From Phycisphaeraceae bacterium D3-23 (lineage in GTDB: Bacteria > Planctomycetota > Phycisphaerae > Phycisphaerales > Phycisphaeraceae), in the NCBI GenBank assembly GCA_039555135.1, contig CP114179.1:2604001-2668000 (forward strand): a stretch of 64,000 nucleotides of DNA, written 5' to 3'. The notes beneath the pieces are model-generated. The model did not search any database, was not told the origin of the DNA, and saw only the letters and a program-made list of their open reading frames with translations. Made by a program: the position numbers and the translations under genes. Positions 8,157 through 18,388 of the stretch are shown here, in pieces. The stretch's first letter is position 1; the number at the start of each line of letters is the position of its first letter.

Positions 8157-9947
8157 TTAGCCGCGCGTCGAGGCGATCCACTGCTTGAGCCCGGCGGCGG
8201 TCATGCAGTTGACGACGTCTTGCGCCGTGGCGCCGGCGCGCCTTGCGGTGAGGACGCCATAGGGAAGCTGATAGGTGTCGCCTTCGCCGTGGGCATCCGT
8301 ATTGATGGCGAGCTTGCAGCCGGCGGCGAGCGCGGCGCGGGCGTGGGTGTCGCGCAGGTCGAGCCGCCAGTGGTTGGCGTTGATCTCCATCGCGACCCCG
8401 CGATCGGCAGCGGCCTTGACGAGCGCATCGATGTCCGGGCTCAGCCCCTCGCGCTTGAGGACCAGCCGGCCCGTCGGGTGGCCCATGATCGTGACGTACG
8501 GGTTCTGGATCGCCTTGAGCAGACGCGCGGTCGCCTTCCTGGGCTCTTGCGAGAGCGCGGCGTGTGGAGAAGCGACGACAACATCCAGCTCCGCGAGCAG
8601 CTCGTCGGGGTAGTCGAGCGAGCCGTCGGGCAGGATATCGACCTCGCTGCCCGCCAAGACGGTGATGGTGCCTTCGAGCTTCTTCGCGACCTTGCGCACC
8701 GCCTCGATGTGCTTGACGAGGCGGTCGCTATCGAGCCCGTTGGCCTGGTACTGGCTCTTGGAGTGGTCGGTGATGGCGACGGTGTGGTGGCCACGCTTGG
8801 CGAAGGCGCGAGCGTTTTCTTCAATCGACCAGACGCCGTCGCTGGCGGTGGTGTGGGTGTGCAGGTCGGCCTTGATGTCTTTCAGCTCAAGCAGCTTGGG
8901 CAACTCATCGTTGTCCGCAAGCGCGATCTCGCCGCGGTCCTCGCGCAGCTCCGGGGCGATCCACGCGAGGTCGAGCGCCTTGTAGATGTCTTCTTCGGTC
9001 TTCGTCGCGACATCGTCGCCCTCAGCTAACGCACGGGGGTGGCCACCCCCGTGCTTTACCTTGTCCGCATCTTTGACGCTCAGCGCGTACTCGTTGAGCG
9101 TGTAGCCCATCGACAGCGCGCGCTCGCGTAGCTTGACGTTGTGTTCTTTGCTGCCGGTGAAGTACATCAGCGCCGCGCCGTAGTGCTTGGGCTCGACGAC
9201 GCGGAGGTCGATCTGGATCGCGCCGGTGCCGTCGCTCGTGCGGACGGAGGATTTCGTGTCGCCGTGGCCCAGTACTTCGTCGACCATATCCATGCCGATG
9301 AACGCATCCATCAGACAGTGGTGGTACTTCTTTTCAGCACCCACAACGACGTCGATGTCTCCAATCGTTTCTTTCCCACGCCGCAAAGACCCGGCGTAGT
9401 CGATGAGCGTCACATCGCACTCGGATTTCAGCACCTCGATGACATGCAACGCCAGCGGCAGCGCCCGCCCCAGGTGCGTCCGCCCGCCCTGCTTCGCAAG
9501 AAAAGCGATGCCCTTGCTCAGGTTCTCCAGCTTCTTCTTGCCCATCCCCTTGAGCTCGGCCAGCGACCCGTCCGCGATCCCCGCCTCCAGGTCCGCGACC
9601 GACTCGACCCCCGCCTCACGCCAGAGCTGCGCCACACCCTTGGGGCCAAGCCCGGGGATGTCCAGCATGTCCAGCAGCCCGGCCGGGATGTTGTCGAGCA
9701 TCTGCTGGTGCTCGTCGATCTTCCCGCTCTCAACAAACTCCGCGATCTTCTCGGCGAGCCCCTTGCCCACCCCATCGATCGACGTCAGCTCGCCCGGCTC
9801 AACCATCGCGACGTCGCGCGTCAGCTCCTTCATCACCCGCGCCGCCTTCTGGTAGGCGTTGGTCTTGAAGCGGTTGCCATCGACGATCTGGTTGACATCC
9901 GCCATCTGCTGAAAGATCGCGGCAAGCGTGCTGTTGGTGCTGGGCAT
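8157..9947 (-). CDS. polX: DNA polymerase/3'-5' exonuclease PolX
   Basis: 596 residues with the classic bacterial PolX order: an N-terminal 8-kDa-type helix-hairpin-helix region (IDGVGKGLAEKI, IPGLGPKGVAQLW), a family X nucleotidyltransferase palm (AGSLRRGKETIGDIDVVV, residues 185-202, with the metal-binding D-x-D), and a PHP phosphoesterase domain from about residue 362 (DLHTHTTASDG, ITDHS, GHPTGR, INTDAHG). It is a repair polymerase with a manganese-dependent exonuclease/phosphatase domain. Residues about 296-310 (KVKHGGGHPRALAEG), in the linker between palm and PHP, are encoded by a perfect palindrome (9027-9058) unlike the family. It is divergent from gcvP. Confidence 0.93.
   Translation of the reverse strand: MPSTNSTLAAIFQQMADVNQIVDGNRFKTNAYQKAARVMKELTRDVAMVEPGELTSIDGVGKGLAEKIAEFVESGKIDEHQQMLDNIPAGLLDMLDIPGLGPKGVAQLWREAGVESVADLEAGIADGSLAELKGMGKKKLENLSKGIAFLAKQGGRTHLGRALPLALHVIEVLKSECDVTLIDYAGSLRRGKETIGDIDVVVGAEKKYHHCLMDAFIGMDMVDEVLGHGDTKSSVRTSDGTGAIQIDLRVVEPKHYGAALMYFTGSKEHNVKLRERALSMGYTLNEYALSVKDADKVKHGGGHPRALAEGDDVATKTEEDIYKALDLAWIAPELREDRGEIALADNDELPKLLELKDIKADLHTHTTASDGVWSIEENARAFAKRGHHTVAITDHSKSQYQANGLDSDRLVKHIEAVRKVAKKLEGTITVLAGSEVDILPDGSLDYPDELLAELDVVVASPHAALSQEPRKATARLLKAIQNPYVTIMGHPTGRLVLKREGLSPDIDALVKAAADRGVAMEINANHWRLDLRDTHARAALAAGCKLAINTDAHGEGDTYQLPYGVLTARRAGATAQDVVNCMTAAGLKQWIASTRG
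9027..9058. repeat. Perfect 24-bp palindrome inside polX
   Basis: GCACGGGGGTGG followed by its exact complement (9031-9054), flanked by TAA/TTA that extends the symmetry. It is in frame, adds about ten residues to PolX, and contains no stop in the coding frame. Confidence 0.8.
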
Positions 9948-10061
9948 AGTGCAGATTCTAGCGTCACATTTCGGCCTGGTTGCTTCAGCAACCCGGCGTA
10001 AGAAAGCCCTACAATGCCCCGCCCCAAACGCTTTCAAACTCCCGCCCACGGAACCCCCGCC

Positions 10062-13010
<2,949 letters not shown>

Positions 13011-13022
13011 GACTATTCGCGC

Positions 13023-13122
13023 GGGTGCCACACAACTGGCCGCAGGCCTGCTGTGTCCGATGCGCGTGACACATTCGTTTTGCCGGCACACAGCAGCCCT
13101 GCGGGCAGTTGTGTGGCACCCC
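13023..13122. repeat. GGGTGCCACA inverted repeat, family A copy 2
   Basis: 100-bp element with long arms: GGGTGCCACACAACTG...GCCTGCTGTGT on the left and ACACAGCAGCCC...CAGTTGTGTGGCACCCC on the right, around a roughly 30-nt unrelated centre. It lies between gcvP and the amphi-Trp gene. Confidence 0.85.
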
Positions 13123-13153
13123 GGAAGATTCACCCAACCAAGGAGCCCCAACC

Positions 13154-13369
13154 ATGGCCGACCGTGACATCGAGAAGACCTACAGCAACAGCGAGTTCGT
13201 CGCCAAGCTCCGCCGGCTGGCGGACAGCATCGAGACCGGCGAGAACTTCGAGATCCAGATCGCCAACGAGCGTATCTACGTCCCCGACCGCGCGACGTTC
13301 AACATCGAGCACGAACGCGAGGGCGACGAGCATGAGGTCGAGTTCCAGATCAAGTGGTCGGGCGAGTAG
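13154..13369 (+). CDS. Amphi-Trp domain protein
   Basis: 71 residues: EFVAKLRRLADSIETGENFEIQIANERIYVPDRATFNIEHEREGDEHEVEFQIKW. This is the small all-beta amphi-Trp domain, including the closing hydrophobic strand ending in Trp. Proteins of this family are widespread in planctomycetes and archaea, and their function is unknown. The start ATG 13154 has AGGAG 9 nt upstream, inside the tail of a family A repeat's downstream flank. It stands alone between gcvP and a lipoprotein gene. Confidence 0.85.
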   Translation: MADRDIEKTYSNSEFVAKLRRLADSIETGENFEIQIANERIYVPDRATFNIEHEREGDEHEVEFQIKWSGE

Positions 13370-13411
13370 CCACACTCTCGGGTTTTTGCCTGAGTAGACA
13401 CCCAGCCCAGC

Positions 13412-13464
13412 CCCCAAAGAGAGGAAGCCCACGCTCGCCGAGCGTGGGCTTCCTCTCTTTGGGG
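13412..13464. repeat. Extended palindrome containing REP family B copy 3
   Basis: A 53-bp near-perfect palindrome: CCCCAAAGAGAGG / CCTCTCTTTGGGG flanks a central family B core GAAGCCCACGCTCG / CGAGCGTGGGCTTC (13424-13452). Only this copy has symmetric flanks, so it can form a very stable hairpin and may terminate the amphi-Trp transcript. Confidence 0.85.
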
Positions 13465-13551
13465 TAGCGCACGGTTCGGATATCTGCGCCCTGCGGGTAC
13501 AATGCCAGTTCACTTCAAGCGACCTCACGCAACACACTCAGGGGCCTACTT

Positions 13552-15210
13552 ATGACACGCCGCTTCCCGATCGCACTTACCGCGCTGCTCGTCGCGAGCT
13601 GCTTTGTCGTCGGCTGCCGATCCAACTCGCAGGCCCGGCTCTACGACGGGTTTGGCAACTACGAACGCCCGATCCAGACCGAGTCCGACAGCGCGCAGAC
13701 CTGGTTCAACCAGGGCATGCAGCTGCTCTACGGCTTCAACCACGACGAAGCCATCCGCACCTTCGAGGTGGCCGCGAAGAAAGACCCAAACTCACCCATG
13801 CCCTACTGGGGCATCGCCTACGCGCACGGCATCAACATTAACGACCCCGTCATGACCGAGGAGCGATCGATGCTCGCCCGCGCCGCGGCCGACGAGGCGA
13901 TGGCCCGTATCGACAACGGCACCCGCGTCGAGCAGGCGCTGGTCCGCGCAGTCGATGCGCGTTACGCGTATCCCGCCCCCGAGGACCGCACCGAGCTCGA
14001 CTGGGCCTATGCCCACGCGATGCGGGCCGCCTACCGCGCGTTCCCGACCGACCCGGACGTCGGCGCGCTGTATGCGGAGTCGATGATGAACCTCCAGCCG
14101 TGGGACTACTGGGAGAAGGGCGGCGCGCCCAAGGGGCGGATCCTCGAGATCGTGAGCGTGCTCGAGTACGTGATGTCGCACACGCCCGACCATCCCGGCG
14201 CGAACCATTTTTACATCCACGCCGTCGAGGCCTCGCGCGACCCGGACCGCGCCGTCCCCGCGGCCGATCGCCTGCGGGGGCTGGTGCCGGGGTCGGGGCA
14301 CCTGGTGCATATGCCCTCGCACATCTACGTCCGGGTCGGGCGGTACGCGGACGCGGTCGAATCCAACGCCCAAGCCACCGCAGCCGACCGGGCCTACCTC
14401 GCGCTCGCACCCGAGCCGCGATTCTATTCCTTGTACGTCGCGCACAACCTGCATTTCCTGGCGTACGCCGGGATGATGTCGGGGCAGTATGAGGTCGCGC
14501 TCGACGCCGCGCGGGCGCTGGAGCGCGACGTGCCCGAGCAGGCGTTGCGTGAGATGGCGCCGATGGTGGACGGGGCGATGCCGACGACGCTGCATGTGAT
14601 GATCCGTTTCGGCAAGTGGGAAGACATCTTGGCCGAGCCCGCGTACCCCGGGTGGCGTTTGATGAGCACCGTGTCGTACCACTACGCAAGGTCGATCGCG
14701 TACTCGGCGACGGGCCGGACGGACGCCGCCCGCGCGGAGATGGCGTTGTTTCAGCAGGCGGCCGCGGCCGTGCCCGAGGAGTGGTACGTCATGCTGAACC
14801 CGGTGGGCAACGTACTGCCGATCGCGCACGCGATGGTCGAGGGCGAGCTGCTCTACCGCGAAGGTAAAAAGGAGGAGGCGTACGCGCTCTTGCGTGAAGG
14901 CGCGGCGGCGGAGGACGCGCTCATCTACGACGAGCCGCCGGGCTGGATGTTGCCGGTGCGTCACGCGCTGGGCGCGCTGCTCATGGCGGACGGCAAGTAC
15001 GAAGAAGCCGAGCAGGTCTACCGCGAGGACTTGCAGCGCAACCGCAACAACGGCTGGGGGCTCCTGGGCCTGCAGCAATCCCTGCTGGCGCAGGGCAAAA
15101 ACGAGGAGGCCGCCGCGCTCGAAGGCCGAGTCGAGACGGCTTGGGCGGACGCCGACGAGCGCCCGACCAGTTCGTGCTACTGCGAGCCGGGGGCAGTCGC
15201 GGCGGAGTAG
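13552..15210 (+). CDS. TPR-repeat lipoprotein
   Basis: 552 residues with a lipoprotein signal (MTRRFPIALTALLVASCFVVGC, lipobox VVGC, Cys22). The mature part is a chain of TPR-like helical hairpins: AQTWFNQGMQLLYGFNHDEAIRTFEVAAKKDP at the start and VRHALGALLMADGKYEEAEQVYREDLQRN near the end, with HTPDHPGANHFYIHAVEAS and LVHMPSHIYVRVGRYADAVESN in the middle. Those histidine-bearing segments are typical of a secreted TPR family common in planctomycetes. It probably anchors in the outer membrane and binds a protein partner; no enzymatic motif is visible. It ends near a CYC cluster. The next gene downstream is the REP transposase unit. Confidence 0.85.
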   Translation: MTRRFPIALTALLVASCFVVGCRSNSQARLYDGFGNYERPIQTESDSAQTWFNQGMQLLYGFNHDEAIRTFEVAAKKDPNSPMPYWGIAYAHGININDPVMTEERSMLARAAADEAMARIDNGTRVEQALVRAVDARYAYPAPEDRTELDWAYAHAMRAAYRAFPTDPDVGALYAESMMNLQPWDYWEKGGAPKGRILEIVSVLEYVMSHTPDHPGANHFYIHAVEASRDPDRAVPAADRLRGLVPGSGHLVHMPSHIYVRVGRYADAVESNAQATAADRAYLALAPEPRFYSLYVAHNLHFLAYAGMMSGQYEVALDAARALERDVPEQALREMAPMVDGAMPTTLHVMIRFGKWEDILAEPAYPGWRLMSTVSYHYARSIAYSATGRTDAARAEMALFQQAAAAVPEEWYVMLNPVGNVLPIAHAMVEGELLYREGKKEEAYALLREGAAAEDALIYDEPPGWMLPVRHALGALLMADGKYEEAEQVYREDLQRNRNNGWGLLGLQQSLLAQGKNEEAAALEGRVETAWADADERPTSSCYCEPGAVAAE

Positions 15211-15221
15211 TGGTAATCGGG

Positions 15222-15250
15222 GAAGCCCACGCTCGACGAGCGTGGGCTTC
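15222..15250. repeat. REP-like palindrome, family B copy 4
   Basis: Arms GAAGCCCACGCTCG / CGAGCGTGGGCTTC around A. It lies 36 nt upstream of the RAYT start and could shape or attenuate its transcript. Confidence 0.9.
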
Positions 15251-15286
15251 GGGGCTCCGCTTCACCGCTATAAAAGGGGGCTTGCA

Positions 15287-15865
15287 ATGCCGGGCTGGAA
15301 CAACTGGTATCACTGCATCGTCACGACCTACGGCATGTGGCTACCCGGCGACCCACGCGGGTTTCGCACCCGTGACCACCGCGAACACATCGAAGGCGAC
15401 TACAAGTCGCCACCCCCAGCCGGCAAGTATGCGCAGCGTCATCAAGACGCAAAGGACCGCATGAATCGGCCTGCGGTTCGACTTTCCGCGGACGCGATCA
15501 AGGCCGTCCTGGAAGAGGTTCGGCAGTCGTTCGAACAACACCACATCGAAGGACTCGCGCTCAGCGTCAGCCCGACGCACATGCACCTGCTTGCCAAGTT
15601 CCCGATGGAACGCAAAAAGCCCACGCTCGACGAGCGTGGGCTTCGGACGTCATCGGTCGACGACCCGGTGCGTCACCTGGTCGGGCAGATCAAGCAGTGG
15701 TCCAGCAAACGCCTGATCCGCGACGGTTTGCTGGATGCCGGGGCGTGGGGTAAACGCGGGAAAATCGTTCCGATCACAGACCGCAAGCATCAGGTCAACA
15801 CCTACCGCTACATCGCGGCGCACCAGCGTGAAGGGGCGCTCGTGTGGTCTGCGATCAATGAGTAA
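15287..15865 (+). CDS. REP-associated tyrosine transposase (RAYT, Y1/IS200-like)
   Basis: 192 residues. The N-terminal WYHCIVTTYGMWLPGDPRGF and the HUH triad SPTHMHLLAKF (H98, H100) identify the Y1 transposase fold; the candidate catalytic Tyr lies in QVNTYRYIAAHQ (Y173 or Y175). RAYTs cut and join single-stranded REP DNA and are single-copy domesticated relatives of IS200/IS605. Residues about 110-120 (KKPTLDERGLR) are the in-frame translation of a complete family B REP, lying between the HUH motif and the DPVRHLVGQIKQWSSKRL helix, where relatives have a short loop. There is no Shine-Dalgarno of note (AAAAGGGGG lies 7 nt upstream). The frame is open and intact. Confidence 0.92.
   Translation: MPGWNNWYHCIVTTYGMWLPGDPRGFRTRDHREHIEGDYKSPPPAGKYAQRHQDAKDRMNRPAVRLSADAIKAVLEEVRQSFEQHHIEGLALSVSPTHMHLLAKFPMERKKPTLDERGLRTSSVDDPVRHLVGQIKQWSSKRLIRDGLLDAGAWGKRGKIVPITDRKHQVNTYRYIAAHQREGALVWSAINE
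15616..15644. repeat. REP-like palindrome, family B copy 5, inside the RAYT reading frame
   Basis: Core identical to the flanking copies. It is in frame, encoding KPTLDERGLR, so the transposase mRNA carries the REP hairpin. Confidence 0.92.
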
Positions 15866-15871
15866 ACGAAG

Positions 15872-15900
15872 GAAGCCCACGCTCGACGAGCGTGGGCTTC
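15872..15900. repeat. REP-like palindrome, family B copy 6
   Basis: Six nt after the RAYT stop; identical to copy 4 including the CGGGGCT tail. Probably also the terminator between RAYT and the convergent M42 gene. Confidence 0.9.
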
Positions 15901-15924
15901 GGGGCTTTCTGGCTCAAGAGCCGA

Positions 15925-16989
15925 CTACTTCACCGTCCCCAGATACGCCGCGAGGAGGTCGCGGCAGCCGGCGATGTCGTCTTTGTGGATCATCTCCGTC
16001 ACCGTGTGGATGTAGCGGGTCGGGCAGCTCAGTGTGATGGCTTTGCAGCCGCCGGCGTTGCGTTGCATCCCGCCGGTGTCGGTGCCGCCGGCCGCGAGGA
16101 TCGAGCGTTGGTACTTGATCTTCTTCTGCTTGGCGGTTTTTTCGAACGCCTCGACGAGGTCGTAGTCGCCGATCGCGGAGCCGTCCATGACGGTGATCGC
16201 CGCGCCCTCGCCGAGCCTGGTGCAGGCGTCTTGCGCGGGCACGCCGGGCGTGTCGATCGCGAGGGTGACGTCGATGCCGATGCCGATGTCGGGCTTGACG
16301 GTGTACGCCGAGGCGACCGCGCCGCGCAAGCCCACTTCTTCCTGCACGGTGAAGACGCAGTGGATCTCGCAGTCGTGGTGCTTGAGTTTTCGGCAGGCCT
16401 CGATCGCGATCCAGCACGCGGCGCGGTCGTCCATCGCCTGGCTCACCATGTGGTCGCCGACGTAGTAGACCGGCGCGTTGATGACGACCATGTCGCCGAT
16501 TTTCGTCTTCTTCTTGACCTCTTCCGCCTTGAGCCCGGTGTCGACGATGAACTCGCGGACCAGCGGGACCTTCTTGCGTTCTTCAGGCGGTGCGACATGC
16601 ACAGGTTTGCCGCCGGGGTTCATGATGCCGGTGATGTCTTTCTTTGGGTCGTTGGGGTCGGGGCAGATCGTGACCGCGCGAGCGAAGAGGTTACGGGTAT
16701 CGAACCCGCCGACGGGGTTGAGGTACAAGAACCCCTTGTCGTCGATGTGCGACACGAGGAAGCCGATCTGGTCCATGTGCGCCGCGAGCATGACGCGGGT
16801 CGGGCTCTTCTTCGCCTTTCCAGTTTTGGGCGACGCCTTTTTCACCGCGATGACCGAGCCCAGCGGGTCGACCTTCACCGAGTCGAAGATGCCTTTGATC
16901 TCGTTCATGATGAGCTTGCGGACGCGGTGCTCACGGCCCGGGACGCCGGCGGTGGTGGTCAGTTTTTCGAGGAGTTTGAGGGTGGCCAA
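15925..16989 (-). CDS. M42-family metallopeptidase (glutamyl aminopeptidase/endoglucanase-M-like)
   Basis: 354 residues from a TTG start with GGAG about 9 nt upstream. Di-metal site motifs in order: AAHMDQIG (H71, D73), QAMDDRAA (D187/D188), VQEEVGLRG (E217/E218), GIDVTLAIDTP, GGTDTGGMQ and CPTRYIHT. This is the complete M42 set, so it should be a cytosolic oligomeric aminopeptidase acting on short peptides. A Lys-rich insertion (KKASPKTGKAKKSP, residues 50-63) lies before the first metal ligand. It converges on the RAYT unit; upstream is the hairpin at 17030. Confidence 0.92.
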   Translation of the reverse strand: MATLKLLEKLTTTAGVPGREHRVRKLIMNEIKGIFDSVKVDPLGSVIAVKKASPKTGKAKKSPTRVMLAAHMDQIGFLVSHIDDKGFLYLNPVGGFDTRNLFARAVTICPDPNDPKKDITGIMNPGGKPVHVAPPEERKKVPLVREFIVDTGLKAEEVKKKTKIGDMVVINAPVYYVGDHMVSQAMDDRAACWIAIEACRKLKHHDCEIHCVFTVQEEVGLRGAVASAYTVKPDIGIGIDVTLAIDTPGVPAQDACTRLGEGAAITVMDGSAIGDYDLVEAFEKTAKQKKIKYQRSILAAGGTDTGGMQRNAGGCKAITLSCPTRYIHTVTEMIHKDDIAGCRDLLAAYLGTVK

Positions 16990-17029
16990 GGGTGGGGCTC
17001 CGTTCGTTGGGAAGTTCGTGGATGGATAG

Positions 17030-17080
17030 TAGCCGTGTTGCTACGCAACGCTGGTCCGGCGTTGCGTAGCAACGCGGCTA
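17030..17080. repeat. Near-perfect 51-bp inverted repeat
   Basis: TAGCCGTGTTGCTACGCAAC pairs with GTTGCGTAGCAACGCGGCTA around GCTGGTCCGGC, with one mismatch. Its edge TAG/CTA supplies the stop codon of the pterin dehydratase gene (17078-17080). Only one copy is in the window, but the form is that of a dispersed element. Confidence 0.8.
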
Positions 17081-17371
17081 TTGAATGACTGAGACCTTCT
17101 CGATCGCCTGCGCGAGATCGACATCTTTCTGCGTCACCTTGTCGCCTGCGTCGTGGGTACACAGGTCGATCTTCACGGTGCTATAGACGTTGAAGAGTTC
17201 GGGGTGGTGGCTGCGTTCTTCGGCTTCGAGCCCGATACGGACGATGAACGCGAGCGCTTCGCGGAAGTCGCCGAGCTTGTAGTGCTTGTGCAGCTTATCA
17301 CCTTGTCTCGACCAGCCGGGCAGGTCGGCGAGTGCGTCGGTGATCTGGTCGTCGGTGAGAGGTTCGGGCAT
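17078..17371 (-). CDS. phhB: 4a-hydroxytetrahydrobiopterin dehydratase (pterin carbinolamine dehydratase)
   Basis: 97 residues, full family length. The motif EERSHHPELFNVYSTVKIDLCTHDAGDKVTQKDVDLAQAI carries the E-x-x-x-H-H-P-x triad of PCD enzymes and the G-x-T-x-x-D helix. It dehydrates 4a-hydroxy-tetrahydropterin formed by aromatic amino-acid hydroxylases; a molybdopterin-linked role is also proposed for stand-alone bacterial copies. No phenylalanine hydroxylase is in the window. ATG 17371 has GGAG 8 nt upstream. The stop codon is contributed by the edge of a hairpin repeat. Confidence 0.93.
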   Translation of the reverse strand: MPEPLTDDQITDALADLPGWSRQGDKLHKHYKLGDFREALAFIVRIGLEAEERSHHPELFNVYSTVKIDLCTHDAGDKVTQKDVDLAQAIEKVSVIQ

Positions 17372-17442
17372 GGCGGGGCTCCGGCAACGTTGCGGGTAGA
17401 CTGCGGGGGCAACAGTGTAGCCGGGCGACGACGGAGCGAGCG

Positions 17443-18318
17443 ATGGCTGGGACGATGCGGCTCGATGTCCACGACTGGGACCTGCACGCGGCCGGCCCAC
17501 TGCTGGTGTTTATCCCCAGCGGCAAGACCAAGGCCCGGCAGTACCTCATCACGCTCGTCGCGGCGGTGATCGCGGCCGGCGTCATGTTTTACTGGGGCGT
17601 CCCGCCGGGCGGTCGGCCGGCGAAGCAGCAGCGCGAAGTCGTTGCGCAGGCCGAGCAAGCCGTCGAGCAGTCCGAGGACCGCCTGAAGATGTTCGAGAAC
17701 AGCGGGTCGGTCGGCGAACTCCACCGGGCGCAGGTCGAGGGCGCTCGCCGGCAGCTGGACGCAAGCCGCGCAACGCTTGCGCAACAACGCGAACGGCTCC
17801 GACTCATGCCCAAACGCCTGGGCCCGACGGGCAGCGCGCTGTTCTGGTCCGCGCTCGCCTTGCTCGGCCTCATCGGGCTGGGCTACCCGCAGCTCGCGCG
17901 CTTCGAACGCCTCGTCATCCGCGAAGACCGCGGCGTCATCCAAATCAAACACCGGCTCCAGCCCTGGGCCGCCCGCCGGCTCGACCCCAAGCGCATCGCG
18001 GCGATCGGCCTCCACGCCCGGCGCGTCGTCACCGTCCACCGCGACACCGACTCGGGGCCACGCCAGGTCACCGGCCAGGGCTGGGTCTGGAGCGTCGTCC
18101 TCCTCAACGCCCAAGGCGACGCCGGCCAACCCGCCGTCGAACTCCTCTGCGACCACGAGCACTACCTCGACAACGACCCGGGCACCCTCACCCGCCGTGT
18201 GCGCGACACCGCCGGTTACTTCGAGCGCCTCACCGGGCTCAAGGCACAAGGCGTCGTTACCTCAGACGCCTCCCCCGAACTGACGCACGGCCACCGCGCG
18301 TACAAGCGGTCGAACTAG
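17443..18318 (+). CDS. Hypothetical membrane protein with coiled coil
   Basis: 291 residues, not recognised. Two hydrophobic segments (about residues 34-53, LITLVAAVIAAGVMFYWGV, and 128-150, ALFWSALALLGLIGLGY) enclose a roughly 75-residue charged coiled coil (REVVAQAEQAVEQSEDRLKMFEN ... LDASRATLAQQRERLRLMPKR). The second helix leads into a C-terminal beta-rich domain (RLVIREDRGVIQIKHRL...). The coiled coil would then lie on the outer side with both termini in the cytoplasm. The start ATG has GGAG at good spacing. It is divergent from phhB and convergent with holB. Confidence 0.75.
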   Translation: MAGTMRLDVHDWDLHAAGPLLVFIPSGKTKARQYLITLVAAVIAAGVMFYWGVPPGGRPAKQQREVVAQAEQAVEQSEDRLKMFENSGSVGELHRAQVEGARRQLDASRATLAQQRERLRLMPKRLGPTGSALFWSALALLGLIGLGYPQLARFERLVIREDRGVIQIKHRLQPWAARRLDPKRIAAIGLHARRVVTVHRDTDSGPRQVTGQGWVWSVVLLNAQGDAGQPAVELLCDHEHYLDNDPGTLTRRVRDTAGYFERLTGLKAQGVVTSDASPELTHGHRAYKRSN

Positions 18319-18349
18319 GCCCAATAGATGTTGAATGAAACACGGGGTT

Positions 18350-18375
18350 GGCCTGGTGACTTAAGTCACCAGGCC
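18350..18375. terminator. 26-bp perfect palindrome between convergent genes
   Basis: GGCCTGGTGACTT followed by its complement. Just after it, TAAGCCACC occurs twice in tandem. It separates the stops of the coiled-coil membrane protein and holB and probably ends both transcripts, although no T-run follows. Confidence 0.6.
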
Positions 18376-18388
18376 TAAGCCACCGGTA

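Larger units (their letters stand above)
15222..15900 (+). mobile_element. REP-RAYT unit: transposase gene bracketed by two direct REP copies
   Basis: The RAYT gene at 15287-15865 is preceded by REP copy 15222-15250 and followed by copy 15872-15900. The two copies and their asymmetric flank (GG before, CGGGGCT after) are identical and in the same orientation, and a third identical core lies in the gene. This arrangement is what one expects of a REP-mobilising unit; whether the whole unit moves is inference. Confidence 0.8.

Noticed and set aside
14100-14700. Minus-strand frames (428 and 279 codons) opposite the TPR lipoprotein gene
   Set aside because: The plus-strand gene has a signal peptide, lipobox and TPR pattern; the opposite frames are Arg/His-rich shadows.
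16680-16720. tRNA-like TCGAACCC segment in the M42 gene
   Set aside because: It is coding sequence of the M42 peptidase and no cloverleaf can be drawn around it.
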